Below, one piece after another: positions 55,049 to 64,000 of a DNA stretch of 64,000 nucleotides. Origin of the DNA: Bacillus shivajii (GTDB lineage Bacteria > Bacillota > Bacilli > Bacillales > Salisediminibacteriaceae). A program made the position numbers and the translations under genes. How positions within the stretch are numbered: the first letter of the stretch is position 1; each line of letters opens with the position of its first letter. The stretch lies in NCBI RefSeq assembly GCF_020519665.1, contig NZ_CP084703.1:2232001-2296000 (forward strand), read 5' to 3'. Under the pieces are notes generated by a model. It searched no databases, was not told the DNA's origin, and saw only the letters and a program-made list of their open reading frames with translations.

Positions 55049-55908
55049 ATGATTAATACTGTCATTCGATGAGAAAAGCCCAAATTTAAAATGCAGTGAT
55101 GCAAATGTGATTTATCTGGTAAGTAAAAAGGCTTCTTGTTTACTAGCCGCCTGATAATGGCAGATAGTGAATCAAAAATGGGCACTCCAAGAATGATAAC
55201 AGGAACAATCAATGTGAAAAATGTGATGCTTTTAAATCCTAAGATTGAAATGACAGCAATCATGTACCCTAAAAACAGTGAACCTGTGTCTCCCATAAAG
55301 ATTGTAGCAGGATGAAAATTATGTAGTAAAAAACCTAAAGTACTCGCTAACAGTATAATTGTGAGGGCCAGAATAACTGCATTTCCTTCCATAATTGCAA
55401 TACCCGTTATTGTCGTTAAGACAATAGACGATACCCCTGCTGCTAACCCATCCAATCCATCAATAAAATTAATGGCATTCGTAATAGCTACAATCCATAA
55501 GAAGGTTAAGGGGATACCAAATCCTCCGAGATCAAGCATATATTCAAAAGGGAATGTAATAAATTCAATATATACTCCTCCGTATATTACAATGGCTGCA
55601 GCGATACTTTGTCCAAAAAACTTCCACTTAGCAGGTAAACCTAAAATATCATCAATCATCCCTGTCAATGCAATAATAGATGCACCTAAAATTATAGGTA
55701 AAATTACTGGGCTAACCGGCATTAATAATATGATTCCAATCATAAAACCGACAAAGATCGCCATCCCGCCTAATAATGGAGTGATTTTTTTATGGACTTT
55801 CCTTTGGTTAGGTTGGTCGATAGCTCCCACCATTATAGCCATTCTCTTAAAGAATGGTGTTGTTAATATACTTACCAAAAAACAAACAGCAAACGTTACA
55901 TAAATCAA
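54814..55908 (-). CDS. tagO: TagO/WecA-like GlcNAc-1-phosphate transferase
   Basis: A 364-residue membrane protein with about ten helices, of the MraY/WecA/TagO family. It transfers GlcNAc-1-phosphate to undecaprenyl phosphate to start wall polymer synthesis. It shows the aspartate pair in MIDDILGLP, the NFIDGLDGLAAG motif and HLHHCILN. The start is TTG 55908 after GGAG. It is last in a minus-strand cluster with flippase, DUF5693 and csaB, pointing to a pyruvylated secondary wall polysaccharide. Confidence 0.9.
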   Translation of the reverse strand: MIYVTFAVCFLVSILTTPFFKRMAIMVGAIDQPNQRKVHKKITPLLGGMAIFVGFMIGIILLMPVSPVILPIILGASIIALTGMIDDILGLPAKWKFFGQSIAAAIVIYGGVYIEFITFPFEYMLDLGGFGIPLTFLWIVAITNAINFIDGLDGLAAGVSSIVLTTITGIAIMEGNAVILALTIILLASTLGFLLHNFHPATIFMGDTGSLFLGYMIAVISILGFKSITFFTLIVPVIILGVPIFDSLSAIIRRLVNKKPFYLPDKSHLHHCILNLGFSHRMTVLIIYGLSTFFAICAMLLTKSTLFGGIIIIAVFIFTIEMVVEIVGLINNRYRPMLNLFNKVMMMKPSFFNTSDAHKQEKDW

Positions 55909-56002
55909 TAACCTCAGCTCCTATATATATACGAAATACTCTCTTGTATATCTTTGAACTATTTCTGTTGAATTATGTAGTGAAGAACAGCTTGTCTACA
56001 TA

Positions 56003-57115
56003 TCACCTGAAGTGATACATTGACTTGTTCATCAGTATTTGTTTGAGTACTGATATAGCTGTCATTTCGGTACTACTTTTAGCCTCTTTCGTATAAGCAA
56101 GAAGGTTTTCCTGTAGAGTAGGATATAACTCTTGATATTTCTCTATTTCGTTCGTAATGTCTGAAGAATCCCATTTATCGTCGTCTACTTGACCAATTAA
56201 TTTTTGACCACATACTTTTGTAAACACCTCAACTTTTGGGTCATACGAAATAGATGCAAAAGGAACTGAATTAATCGCTGCAAAAATAAGAGAATGTAGC
56301 CTCATTCCAAGTAACATTTGAGAAGAACCTATAATACTTGCCTTTTCCTGTATAGATAAATCATGCGGCGCTATAAAAGAGTTCTTTTGTGCTGTTTTTG
56401 ATAGTCTTGAAACAACTTCATTTGAACATGAGTAATCTTCACTACCATGCATAGGAACAAAAACTAATTTTATCCCACTCTCGGCAATTGGAGATAAACC
56501 GCTTGCTATTTGACCTAAAAATGTCTCACTATTTCTCCAATATCGGACTGCTATAGATATAAAGGTGTCATCTTTTAACATCGATTGCAGCCACTTAGAA
56601 TATCTTTCTTCAAGCTTCATACCAAGAACGGGATCTGCTACAACATCTATGTCTTTTTTTACCCCAAGTTCTTGTATTACTTTTTTTGAATGATCATCCC
56701 TGACTGTTATTAAAGACGCCTTACTTAGGGTATGTGATACAATCTTTTTATTGAAATAGAATTTAATCGGGCCAATCCCTTGTGCATATACAAAAAATGG
56801 TTTGTTACATAAGTGAGCAATCCACATAATACCGCAATAATAACTAATTCCTTTAATACCAGTACTATCTTGTAATAAACCTCCACCACCGCTAATAATT
56901 CCATCAGACTTTTTTATCGCAGTAAAAACAGCTTTGAAATTCCATCTGTTCACTGCATTTACTCCATATATTTGGGTTGTTTTTTCTGGCTGATTTGATA
57001 AAACAGTAATTGTGATGGATGGAAAGTCTTGTTTTAATTCTTGAATAATAGAGTAAAGTATCGCCTCATCACCTACATTATCAAACCCATAATAACCAGA
57101 TATCACGATGTTCAT
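56003..57115 (-). CDS. csaB: Polysaccharide pyruvyl transferase CsaB
   Basis: A 370-residue CsaB-type enzyme. It adds ketal pyruvate to a wall polysaccharide, the ligand for S-layer-homology (SLH) domains. N-terminal SGYYGFDNVGDEAIL, IISGGGGLLQD and YAQGIGP are diagnostic, and MRLHSLIFAA is in the C-terminal half. Its ATG overlaps the stop of the DUF5693 gene by four bases, so both are coupled. An S-layer or SLH-protein surface is implied, but no SLH gene is in the window. Confidence 0.93.
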   Translation of the reverse strand: MNIVISGYYGFDNVGDEAILYSIIQELKQDFPSITITVLSNQPEKTTQIYGVNAVNRWNFKAVFTAIKKSDGIISGGGGLLQDSTGIKGISYYCGIMWIAHLCNKPFFVYAQGIGPIKFYFNKKIVSHTLSKASLITVRDDHSKKVIQELGVKKDIDVVADPVLGMKLEERYSKWLQSMLKDDTFISIAVRYWRNSETFLGQIASGLSPIAESGIKLVFVPMHGSEDYSCSNEVVSRLSKTAQKNSFIAPHDLSIQEKASIIGSSQMLLGMRLHSLIFAAINSVPFASISYDPKVEVFTKVCGQKLIGQVDDDKWDSSDITNEIEKYQELYPTLQENLLAYTKEAKSSTEMTAISVLKQILMNKSMYHFR

Positions 57116-58998
57116 GCTGAAAACCTCCCTTTATATAACGGACTGAATCGTTTCACGGCGGTGTGCCAAATAACGATTAAAATAAGACCTAATCCTGCCC
57201 CTAATAATAAACTTAGCCCGGTTCTTTGTATTGAGATTAAAAGTGGCGTATGTAGATGTGTGAATGTACTAATTACTGAACCGCATGCAATGACACCCAA
57301 GATTAGTAACTGTTTCCCGTGTTTATAGCCTTCCTTTATTAAATAGATGCCTAAAATTAGTAACGGAAATCCGATTAACTCCTTTGTTCGTGGTCTGACT
57401 CCAAAGATGTTTTCTAATTCCTGACGAAATAATAATTCATACGGTATCGTTATTCCGTGATTTCCGGTTCTGCCAATATAAAAGAGAGTTACTCCTATGA
57501 GTAAAGTAACAACAAAGACATGCCATAATTTCATGTTTCGTTTTAACCAAGTAAATCCGTTCAATTTTAGAGTTACAATAAGCGCAGGAAGGACGGCTAA
57601 CAATTTTACTCCTCTAAAGCCATCTAAATGAACAAGGTACTCCCATTCATATAATAAAATTATGACGAAACTTGCCCCTGTCAATGTAACGCCAATAACT
57701 TTAAAGAAAGCTATAATAGCTTGCTTAATCGTCTGTGGATTACCTATTGATAAAACGGCATATATAGGTGATAAAACTGCAGCGAATAAAACGATACTTT
57801 TTTCTACAATTGACAAGTGTAAAGCTAAAGCTGACATCAGGAATGTAGTAAGAAAAACAGCAACCATTAACCGCTTATGCAATACTGAAAAACATAAAGC
57901 TATAAACAAAGACGCCACTAGATAGTTTGTGATTTCTATCCATTTCGGCTTTGTTATATCGTTTAATGGGGTAACTGTACCTGACTCTTTATACAGATTG
58001 CTATTTAATTCATCAAAAAAGGATAGTGATTCGTTTAATGTTTCTATTGCTTCGACTGGGTTGAGAAAATGTTCCATTGGGTCCTTTTTTAAAATGTTTA
58101 CATACAATAATTGAATGTTACGTTCATTTATAGCCCGTAATCCACGATTAACATGTGACAAATCACTAGTGTCATCTTTTCCAAGAGTCATACTATGTAA
58201 TCGGATAAGCTTATTGTCTATTTGCTGCACGAGATCAGCTAATCCTCTTTGAGCATTTCCTTCAATTAAGGTAGCATTCAAGCTCATTTGCTTCATGTAG
58301 TGAGCCATGCGATTTATTGTATTTTTCGATGTTTCAGCATACCCTGGAACATCTTTATCAATAAATACGATATGATTTATATAATCGCTATTTTGATATA
58401 ATTGTTGTATAAGAGGATGCTTGTCGTCTTCAAAGTTAAAATTATTATTTAAACGAGCTACAACTGAAAAACCGTTCTCAATTACATATTCAATAGCAGC
58501 TATGTCAAATGAAATTGGCATAATTTCTACTACCGTTTGGTCAAAAGGTACAAAAAGGAAATGCCTCTCACCAATAAAAAACTCTTTAGTATGTACAATG
58601 TCTTGAAAGTTACTATTAATACTCGAGGGAATTGCTTGCACAATAGGGTTATTTATATCTACCAATTCGATATGTATCCCATTTTCTTGTGGTATTTGGT
58701 TTGTTTTATTTGCCTGTATATTTATTAGCTCACCTTTTGAAATAAATTGGATTAATTGTTTTTCATGTAATTCTTCTAATGATACTGGTGTAAAACTAAA
58801 TGTTGTTACATTCGCACCTTTATAGTCATGCAAAATTGTTTCTAATGGTATACCAGCTTCACTCATTTTTGCAATATCTTGAAATGGGACAACAATTTCA
58901 TAGTTATCATTTGATTTTTCTACGTGGATTCTTTCGATTATGAAAGGGCTATTTAGAATCATTGTGAATAGAATGATTCCCCATAAAACCTTCTGCAT
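57112..58998 (-). CDS. DUF5693-family membrane protein
   Basis: A protein of about 628 residues. One N-terminal helix is followed by a large extracytoplasmic domain (to about 365) and eight or nine C-terminal helices. It matches the DUF5693 partner of csaB seen in many Firmicutes. Its role in polymer ligation or export is unproven. ATG 58998 fits GAGAGGAAG; an upstream GTG/ATG extension to 59025 is rejected. Its stop overlaps the csaB start. Confidence 0.83.
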   Translation of the reverse strand: MQKVLWGIILFTMILNSPFIIERIHVEKSNDNYEIVVPFQDIAKMSEAGIPLETILHDYKGANVTTFSFTPVSLEELHEKQLIQFISKGELINIQANKTNQIPQENGIHIELVDINNPIVQAIPSSINSNFQDIVHTKEFFIGERHFLFVPFDQTVVEIMPISFDIAAIEYVIENGFSVVARLNNNFNFEDDKHPLIQQLYQNSDYINHIVFIDKDVPGYAETSKNTINRMAHYMKQMSLNATLIEGNAQRGLADLVQQIDNKLIRLHSMTLGKDDTSDLSHVNRGLRAINERNIQLLYVNILKKDPMEHFLNPVEAIETLNESLSFFDELNSNLYKESGTVTPLNDITKPKWIEITNYLVASLFIALCFSVLHKRLMVAVFLTTFLMSALALHLSIVEKSIVLFAAVLSPIYAVLSIGNPQTIKQAIIAFFKVIGVTLTGASFVIILLYEWEYLVHLDGFRGVKLLAVLPALIVTLKLNGFTWLKRNMKLWHVFVVTLLIGVTLFYIGRTGNHGITIPYELLFRQELENIFGVRPRTKELIGFPLLILGIYLIKEGYKHGKQLLILGVIACGSVISTFTHLHTPLLISIQRTGLSLLLGAGLGLILIVIWHTAVKRFSPLYKGRFSA

Positions 58999-59040
58999 TA
59001 CAAATCTTCCTCTCTTTACTACCAAAGTGATTCTTGATTT

Positions 59041-60585
59041 TTAAGAAAATGGGATGTGTTTTTTTATTAAAGGAATTTTTGTTAAGTCCTTGGTTGAAAC
59101 AGCTTTCCATAAGAAAAGAAACAAACCGTATATCATAACTCCAATCACAAAAGTACAAAACACATAAACTAAAGCATCAATTCGTGACCATTCATTTATT
59201 TTAAAGAAGAGTAGAGGGGCAGAAATAGATAATCCCATCAAAATAGATGAAGCAGCAAAAATAGTATACTTACGCTTCCATATCTGGATCTTAGTTGTTC
59301 GGTAGATGAAATAAAAATTTATAACTGTCAGCGCTGAAAATATAACCATGGTCGAAGCAGGCAATCCTAACAAACCAAATTGCTCAATGAAGTAACTATT
59401 TGTAAATACTTTAAGTAGAGTCAGCCCGATTAAAGTGAGTGCAGCATGATACGAGCGATCAATACCCTGCATAATTCCTGTAGTTAAAACTGAAAATGTC
59501 ATTAATAAAGCACTTATATGAGTTAACGCTAAAACATGACTCTCTTGAAAGTCTCCAAAAAATGCATAATTTAAAGGTACTGTAAGAGCAAATAACCCTA
59601 TACTCAAGGGCCATGAGATTAAATGGATATAATTCATGGACTTATCGATCAAATTGTTTGTTTTTGATTTTCCGCTTGAAATAGCAGGTATTAAAGGCAG
59701 CACTAAAGCCTGGGCAAAAACGACGGGAATTTGAACAAGGATAAGTCCTCTGCCGTATATTCCATATAACTCTGTAATATGTTCCCTTTTATATCCGTAA
59801 CTTAATAATTGATTTGGAACAGTTACTGAGTCTATAAAAAATATTAATGTTAATGTAAGCGTGCCAACGCAAAAAGGGATTGCTATTTTAATTATTCTTT
59901 TTGACCAAATAACAAAAAGCGAAAAAGAGTATCTATTCGTTTTAGGTAAGAAATTGGTTCGTGCAAATAAAACACGTAAGTAAATAACCGCTGCAATAAC
60001 ACTGATGAATGATCCTGCCATGACACCACTTGCTATAATATTTGAATTAGCACCTTGTCCCGCTAGAAAAATTGCAGCTATTAAAATTACACCAACACGA
60101 ACAAATTGTTCTATAATTTGTGATATCGCAGTCGGTTGCATATTTTCAAACCCTTGAAAAAAACCTCTATAAATTGCCATATATGGTGCAATTAAAAGTG
60201 AGGCAGAGACGATAACCAAGGGGAGCTGAGTGTGCTGTCCACCAATATAATCGGAAATGAAGTTAGCGTTTATCACAACAAAAAAGAAACTGGAAAAGCC
60301 AAAAACTATTGCAAGTATGCTTGCAGTTTTAAATATTTCTTGAATTTGATGTTCTTGTCCATTATGTCTTGCATCTGAAATCAATTTAGATAGAGCTAAC
60401 GGAATTCCAGCAACGGATAATGCAAGTACCGCCATATAAACTGGATAAACAAGTGTGTAAATCCCTAACACTTCATTTCCTGCAATATTTTGTAGAGGAA
60501 CCCGAAAAAAACTTCCTAGTATTTTAGAAATAAATGTTGCTACAGTTAATAAAAGAGCACTATGGATAAAACTTTTCCTCTGCAC
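59041..60585 (-). CDS. MOP-superfamily polysaccharide flippase (SpoVB/YtgP type)
   Basis: A 514-residue membrane protein with about 14 helices. The N-terminus FIHSALLLTVATFISKILGS and the EQFVRVG segment are typical of the SpoVB/MurJ-like MOP flippases. It probably moves a lipid-linked wall precursor across the membrane. It is in the same minus-strand cluster as DUF5693 and csaB, 43 bp upstream. The start is GTG 60585. Spore-specific SpoVB is the alternative, but context favours wall polymer export. Confidence 0.88.
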   Translation of the reverse strand: MQRKSFIHSALLLTVATFISKILGSFFRVPLQNIAGNEVLGIYTLVYPVYMAVLALSVAGIPLALSKLISDARHNGQEHQIQEIFKTASILAIVFGFSSFFFVVINANFISDYIGGQHTQLPLVIVSASLLIAPYMAIYRGFFQGFENMQPTAISQIIEQFVRVGVILIAAIFLAGQGANSNIIASGVMAGSFISVIAAVIYLRVLFARTNFLPKTNRYSFSLFVIWSKRIIKIAIPFCVGTLTLTLIFFIDSVTVPNQLLSYGYKREHITELYGIYGRGLILVQIPVVFAQALVLPLIPAISSGKSKTNNLIDKSMNYIHLISWPLSIGLFALTVPLNYAFFGDFQESHVLALTHISALLMTFSVLTTGIMQGIDRSYHAALTLIGLTLLKVFTNSYFIEQFGLLGLPASTMVIFSALTVINFYFIYRTTKIQIWKRKYTIFAASSILMGLSISAPLLFFKINEWSRIDALVYVFCTFVIGVMIYGLFLFLWKAVSTKDLTKIPLIKKHIPFS

Positions 60586-60663
60586 AAAAATCCACTCATT
60601 TATCTAATTTATTTTCTTGAGTAGTATTGGTTTATTTTGGTAACTTTATACGACCACTACTAA

Positions 60664-60703
60664 AAGAAACAAACTTGAGTGATTAATCCCAAGTTTGTTT
60701 CTT
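60664..60703 (-). terminator. Bidirectional hairpin downstream of the DUF4127 gene
   Basis: AAGAAACAAACTTG (60664-60677) pairs with CAAGTTTGTTTCTT (60690-60703), flanked by T-rich sequence on the minus strand. Confidence 0.85.
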
Positions 60704-60704
60704 T

Positions 60705-62408
60705 TTATTCTTTTTTATCTGCTTCTATAACAATTTCAGGCCTTATTTCCATTTCAAATAAACGGTTCCATGGGAAAGTTATATTTATTATAGGAATCTC
60801 AGAAATGAAAAATTGTTCTTCTTCACAGCATGGAAGAGTTAGAGAACTTCCCTCAAAAACTGATAAAATGTCCTTACTTTCCACATTAAGCTTTTCCTGT
60901 ACAAATAAGAGTATATCGTTTTTCTTTTCACCTAAATCCCATTCATCAAATTGATCAATCATATGGGAAGAACGGAGCACAGTTAATATATTATTTTTAT
61001 ATATATTGTCTTTTAAGTAACGATGTAATAAATATTGATAATGATATTTATAGGCTAGGATTTGTTCATTTTCACTTAATATATTTGGCCCATGCTGATA
61101 AAAAGACTGACGAATGCTTCCGTGACTTATCGTTAAACCAAGGGTATTTCCTGGAGTATTCCATGAAGCGAAAGATTCCATTGATAGTAAAAGATTATTG
61201 TTAAGCAACAATTTATAAAGATCGGAATCTGCTTTGTAATTTGCAACATCTGCAAAAATAACAGAATGATTTCCGTTTAATTTCGAGCGAATAAGCTTAA
61301 TGACTTCGTTCCGATCAAAATTTAACGCTGGATTAACAAAGCGGTACGTATGTATAACGAGATGAATATCTGTATGATTTTCATCAGTTGTTATAGTTCC
61401 ATTTATAACATCAACGTGCTTTTTTACATTCTCGCTTAAAGGAATATCTTCATAATCAGGAATCCAGTCAGAACCGTCTTTTGTTGTGTAATGAACATTA
61501 AACGAAGGTTCAAAGTTATTTAGAACATTCATAAACCTGCTTATTAATAATACATCTAATTGATCTGCACCAGGAATAATGACAGCTTTATCAGATATAT
61601 CTAGGCTTTGGATAACATTCATAAGTCTCTCTTGCTCATGAGTGTGTATACCAATTTGGCTTGCATCGTCTTGTCCAATCAGTGCAAAATCAACAATTTC
61701 ATTATGTACAAGATTAAGAAGAGCTAGTGTCACTATATGATTTCGTTCCCGTGCTTTCTTGTAACTATCCAGCGCATTAGGAAGTGCAGTTTGCTGCTCT
61801 GACTTATAACCTTCCTTTGACCACTCCCTAAGTTTATGGTAGGTCTCTAGCTCTTCCTTTGATAACACAGTGTTCGTTAAACGTTGAATTGTATCAAACA
61901 CATATATTGGTTTCTCAGGGTATGTTCTCTTTAGATCATTAATTATTAATAACCGATTAATAGCATCATTGGTACTTAATGAATGATCATTCCTAGAAGC
62001 AACTAATCCTCCATAGGCCACCATGTCTAATGAAATAATAAAGGCATCTGCTTGATCGCCATACTCGATCATCCACTCTATGATTTGCTCTGATAATCCA
62101 CATGTTTTTTCGTTACCTAAGATTGAAAGAGGAGGGGTAATGAGATTTATCCCCCCTATAGTGGATAGATGTTGAGGTACAAACAGGTTTACAGGACGAT
62201 TATCTAAAGGAACTAACATGACTGTCGGCCCATTTTCATATAAGTGATTGTTTTGATAATCTTCGCTAAGACTTTGAACAGAAATCTTATTTGCTGATCC
62301 GTCTTCCGCCAATACATGCCCCTTATACAAACTAGAGGGTATAAATAATTGACTAATGATAAAAAGTATTATTACGTAAAGAAGTATATTGTTTCGAAGC
62401 GGGATCAT
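60705..62408 (-). CDS. DUF4127-family exported protein
   Basis: A 567-residue protein with an N-terminal signal/anchor (about 8-27). It has the DUF4127 hallmarks VPLDNRPVN, TPPLSILGN and LDMVAYGGLVASR. The family is uncharacterised; conserved Asp, His and Asn residues suggest an enzyme acting outside the membrane. It heads the minus-strand wall cluster but has its own terminator, so it may be a separate unit. An AAAGGAGGAG site precedes the ATG. Confidence 0.85.
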   Translation of the reverse strand: MIPLRNNILLYVIILFIISQLFIPSSLYKGHVLAEDGSANKISVQSLSEDYQNNHLYENGPTVMLVPLDNRPVNLFVPQHLSTIGGINLITPPLSILGNEKTCGLSEQIIEWMIEYGDQADAFIISLDMVAYGGLVASRNDHSLSTNDAINRLLIINDLKRTYPEKPIYVFDTIQRLTNTVLSKEELETYHKLREWSKEGYKSEQQTALPNALDSYKKARERNHIVTLALLNLVHNEIVDFALIGQDDASQIGIHTHEQERLMNVIQSLDISDKAVIIPGADQLDVLLISRFMNVLNNFEPSFNVHYTTKDGSDWIPDYEDIPLSENVKKHVDVINGTITTDENHTDIHLVIHTYRFVNPALNFDRNEVIKLIRSKLNGNHSVIFADVANYKADSDLYKLLLNNNLLLSMESFASWNTPGNTLGLTISHGSIRQSFYQHGPNILSENEQILAYKYHYQYLLHRYLKDNIYKNNILTVLRSSHMIDQFDEWDLGEKKNDILLFVQEKLNVESKDILSVFEGSSLTLPCCEEEQFFISEIPIINITFPWNRLFEMEIRPEIVIEADKKE

Positions 62409-62558
62409 TTTTATCTCCTCCTTTAACTCTATCTTCAGAATAATGAAGTCTTACTACATAACCTTTCTATTATTTACAATTTTTATTTAAAAAATTGTCA
62501 TTAGCATAAAGTAAAAATATGAAGAATTAAAAAATCCTCATAAGGGAGAGAATCGTTC

Positions 62559-63167
62559 ATGCGTTACATAATGAAGTATATTGTTTTAGCTTGTTTCTTA
62601 GTTGTTAGCGTTAATCAATTAATGGCGTGTAATGTAAACAATGGAATAGAAGATCAGGATCAATTCCAAGGATTTGAAAACGATTTACCTTCAAATGAAG
62701 AAATTCATAAAACAGAAGGTAAAGCGGAGATAGAAAAATCACCATTTAAAATAGATGATTTTATCGGAAGATGGAATGCTATATCGGATGAACAGATGAG
62801 TGAATTATATATCAGCACTTTTGAGAGAAACGATAATAAGGATCAATTGATATATATTTCTACTTTTTCGAATGCATATATGTTATCCGTTACAACTACA
62901 AGCGATCGTTATATAGAGAAGGTTAGTTTTCAAGGAAACGCTGTATCAGAAAATGAACGCTATTCTTTGTTAACAGGTTGGAGTCAAGTCATATTAATGA
63001 TTAATACTGACTTTGAATACTACGATGTAAACCAAATCTTCGACAAATTAGGTATTGATCCAAACGGATTTATTCCAGATGGAGAGCAGTTAATTGAATA
63101 CAGTGGATTACAGTACCGATTATCACATGATGGAAATAATTATTTATTTGAAGTCATTTATCCGTAA
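62559..63167 (+). CDS. Putative lipoprotein, unknown
   Basis: A 202-residue protein with a lipoprotein signal and lipobox LMAC (Cys24). An acidic linker is followed by a compact domain (about 65-202). No known family is recognised. A GGGAGAG site precedes the ATG. It lies 25 bp before the GH18 gene with no terminator, so the two are probably cotranscribed and act together at the cell surface. Confidence 0.7.
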   Translation: MRYIMKYIVLACFLVVSVNQLMACNVNNGIEDQDQFQGFENDLPSNEEIHKTEGKAEIEKSPFKIDDFIGRWNAISDEQMSELYISTFERNDNKDQLIYISTFSNAYMLSVTTTSDRYIEKVSFQGNAVSENERYSLLTGWSQVILMINTDFEYYDVNQIFDKLGIDPNGFIPDGEQLIEYSGLQYRLSHDGNNYLFEVIYP

Positions 63168-63192
63168 ATTTAATTACAAAGAAGGGGAATTT

Positions 63193-64000
63193 ATGAGAAC
63201 ACTTTCATTTGTTATGATCAGCCTCATTACATTAATTTTGTTCACGATACCAATTTTTAAGCATTCAAATGCACAAGAAGATGAATTATTTAATATGACA
63301 TATGTTTATTTTGGAGGTCCAAATACATATATACAGCAAGTGGATGCAACTCAAGAAAGTTTGCATGTTGTTTCACCAAACTATTTTGATGTTTCTCCTG
63401 AAGGAAATTTAGATGTAACATGGATGCTTCGCACTTCTTTTATATCTGAAATGCATAAAAGAGGGATTAAAGTTGTTCCTTTCCTTGCGAACCACTGGGA
63501 CATTCAAGCAGGTATTAATGGACTAAAAAATAGGGAGAAATTAGCAAGGGATATAGCCTCAGCCATTGAACAGTACAATTTAGACGGAGTTAATGTAGAT
63601 ATTGAAGGTGTGGGACACCAGTACCGTGATGAGCATAACGACTTTATTCGCTTATTAAGAGAATACATTCCGAACGAAAAAGAATTATCAGTCGCTATAG
63701 CAGCTAATCCAAATGGATGGAATACAGGCTGGCATGGGATTTATGATGAGAAGGAATTAGCCGAATACTGTGATTATTTAATGATCATGGCTTATGATGA
63801 AAGCTGGGGAGGACCAGATAGTCCAATTGGCCCCGTGGCTAGTCTTAACTTTCAAGAGCGCTCTATACAGTATGTGTTAAATGAAGGAGTATCTAGTGAC
63901 CAAATTGTTTTAGGTCTCCCATTTTATGGGCGGATGTGGAAAACAGATGGTCCTACTATTGATGGTGATGAGATTTTGGGGATGGGATTAGCTCACAGGA
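63193..64000 (+). CDS. Secreted GH18 glycosidase, 3' end outside window
   Basis: The first 269 codons of a glycoside hydrolase family 18 enzyme. A signal peptide ends about residue 31 (HSNAQ). The catalytic motif DGVNVDIE has Asp131, Asp136 and the proton donor Glu138. MAYDESWGG and GLPFYGRMW are further family blocks. The closest pattern is the YaaH/YdhD-type enzymes that act on peptidoglycan or cortex sugars rather than classic chitinases. An AAGGGG site precedes ATG 63193. LysM or SLH domains could lie beyond the window. Confidence 0.88.
   Translation, partial: MRTLSFVMISLITLILFTIPIFKHSNAQEDELFNMTYVYFGGPNTYIQQVDATQESLHVVSPNYFDVSPEGNLDVTWMLRTSFISEMHKRGIKVVPFLANHWDIQAGINGLKNREKLARDIASAIEQYNLDGVNVDIEGVGHQYRDEHNDFIRLLREYIPNEKELSVAIAANPNGWNTGWHGIYDEKELAEYCDYLMIMAYDESWGGPDSPIGPVASLNFQERSIQYVLNEGVSSDQIVLGLPFYGRMWKTDGPTIDGDEILGMGLAHR

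Noticed and set aside
1-64000. Defence system, prophage, toxin-antitoxin or integrative element
   Set aside because: No integrase, transposase, nuclease, methyltransferase or paired toxin-like small genes were recognised; the mobile DNA seen is non-autonomous repeats only.

Overview
The window looks like a low-GC Bacillaceae chromosome from a salt- and probably alkali-adapted aerobe or facultative anaerobe. The signs are strong Shine-Dalgarno (SD) sites, frequent TTG/GTG starts, LysM wall proteins, a spore-coat-like gene, ectABC, an NhaC antiporter and A+T-rich intergenic DNA. No rRNA, tRNA, CRISPR array, phage block or transposase gene was seen. The best-supported unusual loci are a selenocysteine formate dehydrogenase with its SECIS hairpin at 36 kb, and a ba3-like heme-copper reductase lacking the active-site tyrosine at 44-46.7 kb (possible NO reductase).

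Left part (1-15 kb): wall hydrolases (LysM-NlpC/P60 and five-LysM SleB-like), tRNA hydroxylase trhO, then a PucR-type regulator upstream of a catabolic operon (ectoine hydrolase DoeA, a cystathionine gamma-synthase-family PLP enzyme, a short homoserine dehydrogenase, an aldehyde dehydrogenase). A lipoprotein with six near-identical 174-bp LysM repeats and a YdcZ-like membrane protein follow.

15-28 kb: a reductive pyrimidine catabolism block: preT-preA-dihydropyrimidinase, NCS1 permease, a 73-aa unknown, a second PucR regulator, (methyl)malonate-semialdehyde dehydrogenase, class III omega-aminotransferase and alanine dehydrogenase. Together they would take uracil to acetyl-CoA, except that beta-ureidopropionase is not here.

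28-41 kb: small unknowns, an alpha/beta hydrolase, an aspartase-like lyase, a coat-like protein, a TraB-family protein, a DDAH-like amidinohydrolase, the formate dehydrogenase, DoxX, and ectoine biosynthesis ectABC on the minus strand. Ectoine synthesis and ectoine breakdown are therefore about 30 kb apart.

41-52.7 kb: an NPD/nitronate monooxygenase-like gene behind an Fnr/CRP-type site, a Sco protein with a membrane partner, the heme-copper reductase operon, PepV-like dipeptidase, a class C serine hydrolase, DppA-like D-aminopeptidase and NhaC.

53-64 kb: an exported FAD oxidoreductase, then a minus-strand wall-polymer cluster (DUF4127, MOP flippase, DUF5693, CsaB, TagO/WecA-like), a lipoprotein, and a GH18 enzyme cut by the window end.

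At least five copies of a MITE-like element with 15-bp terminal inverted repeats are dispersed through the window; two have perfect 4-bp target duplications. A second hairpin-rich element and a GC-rich mosaic repeat are nested in or near them. Many genes are followed by clear intrinsic terminators.
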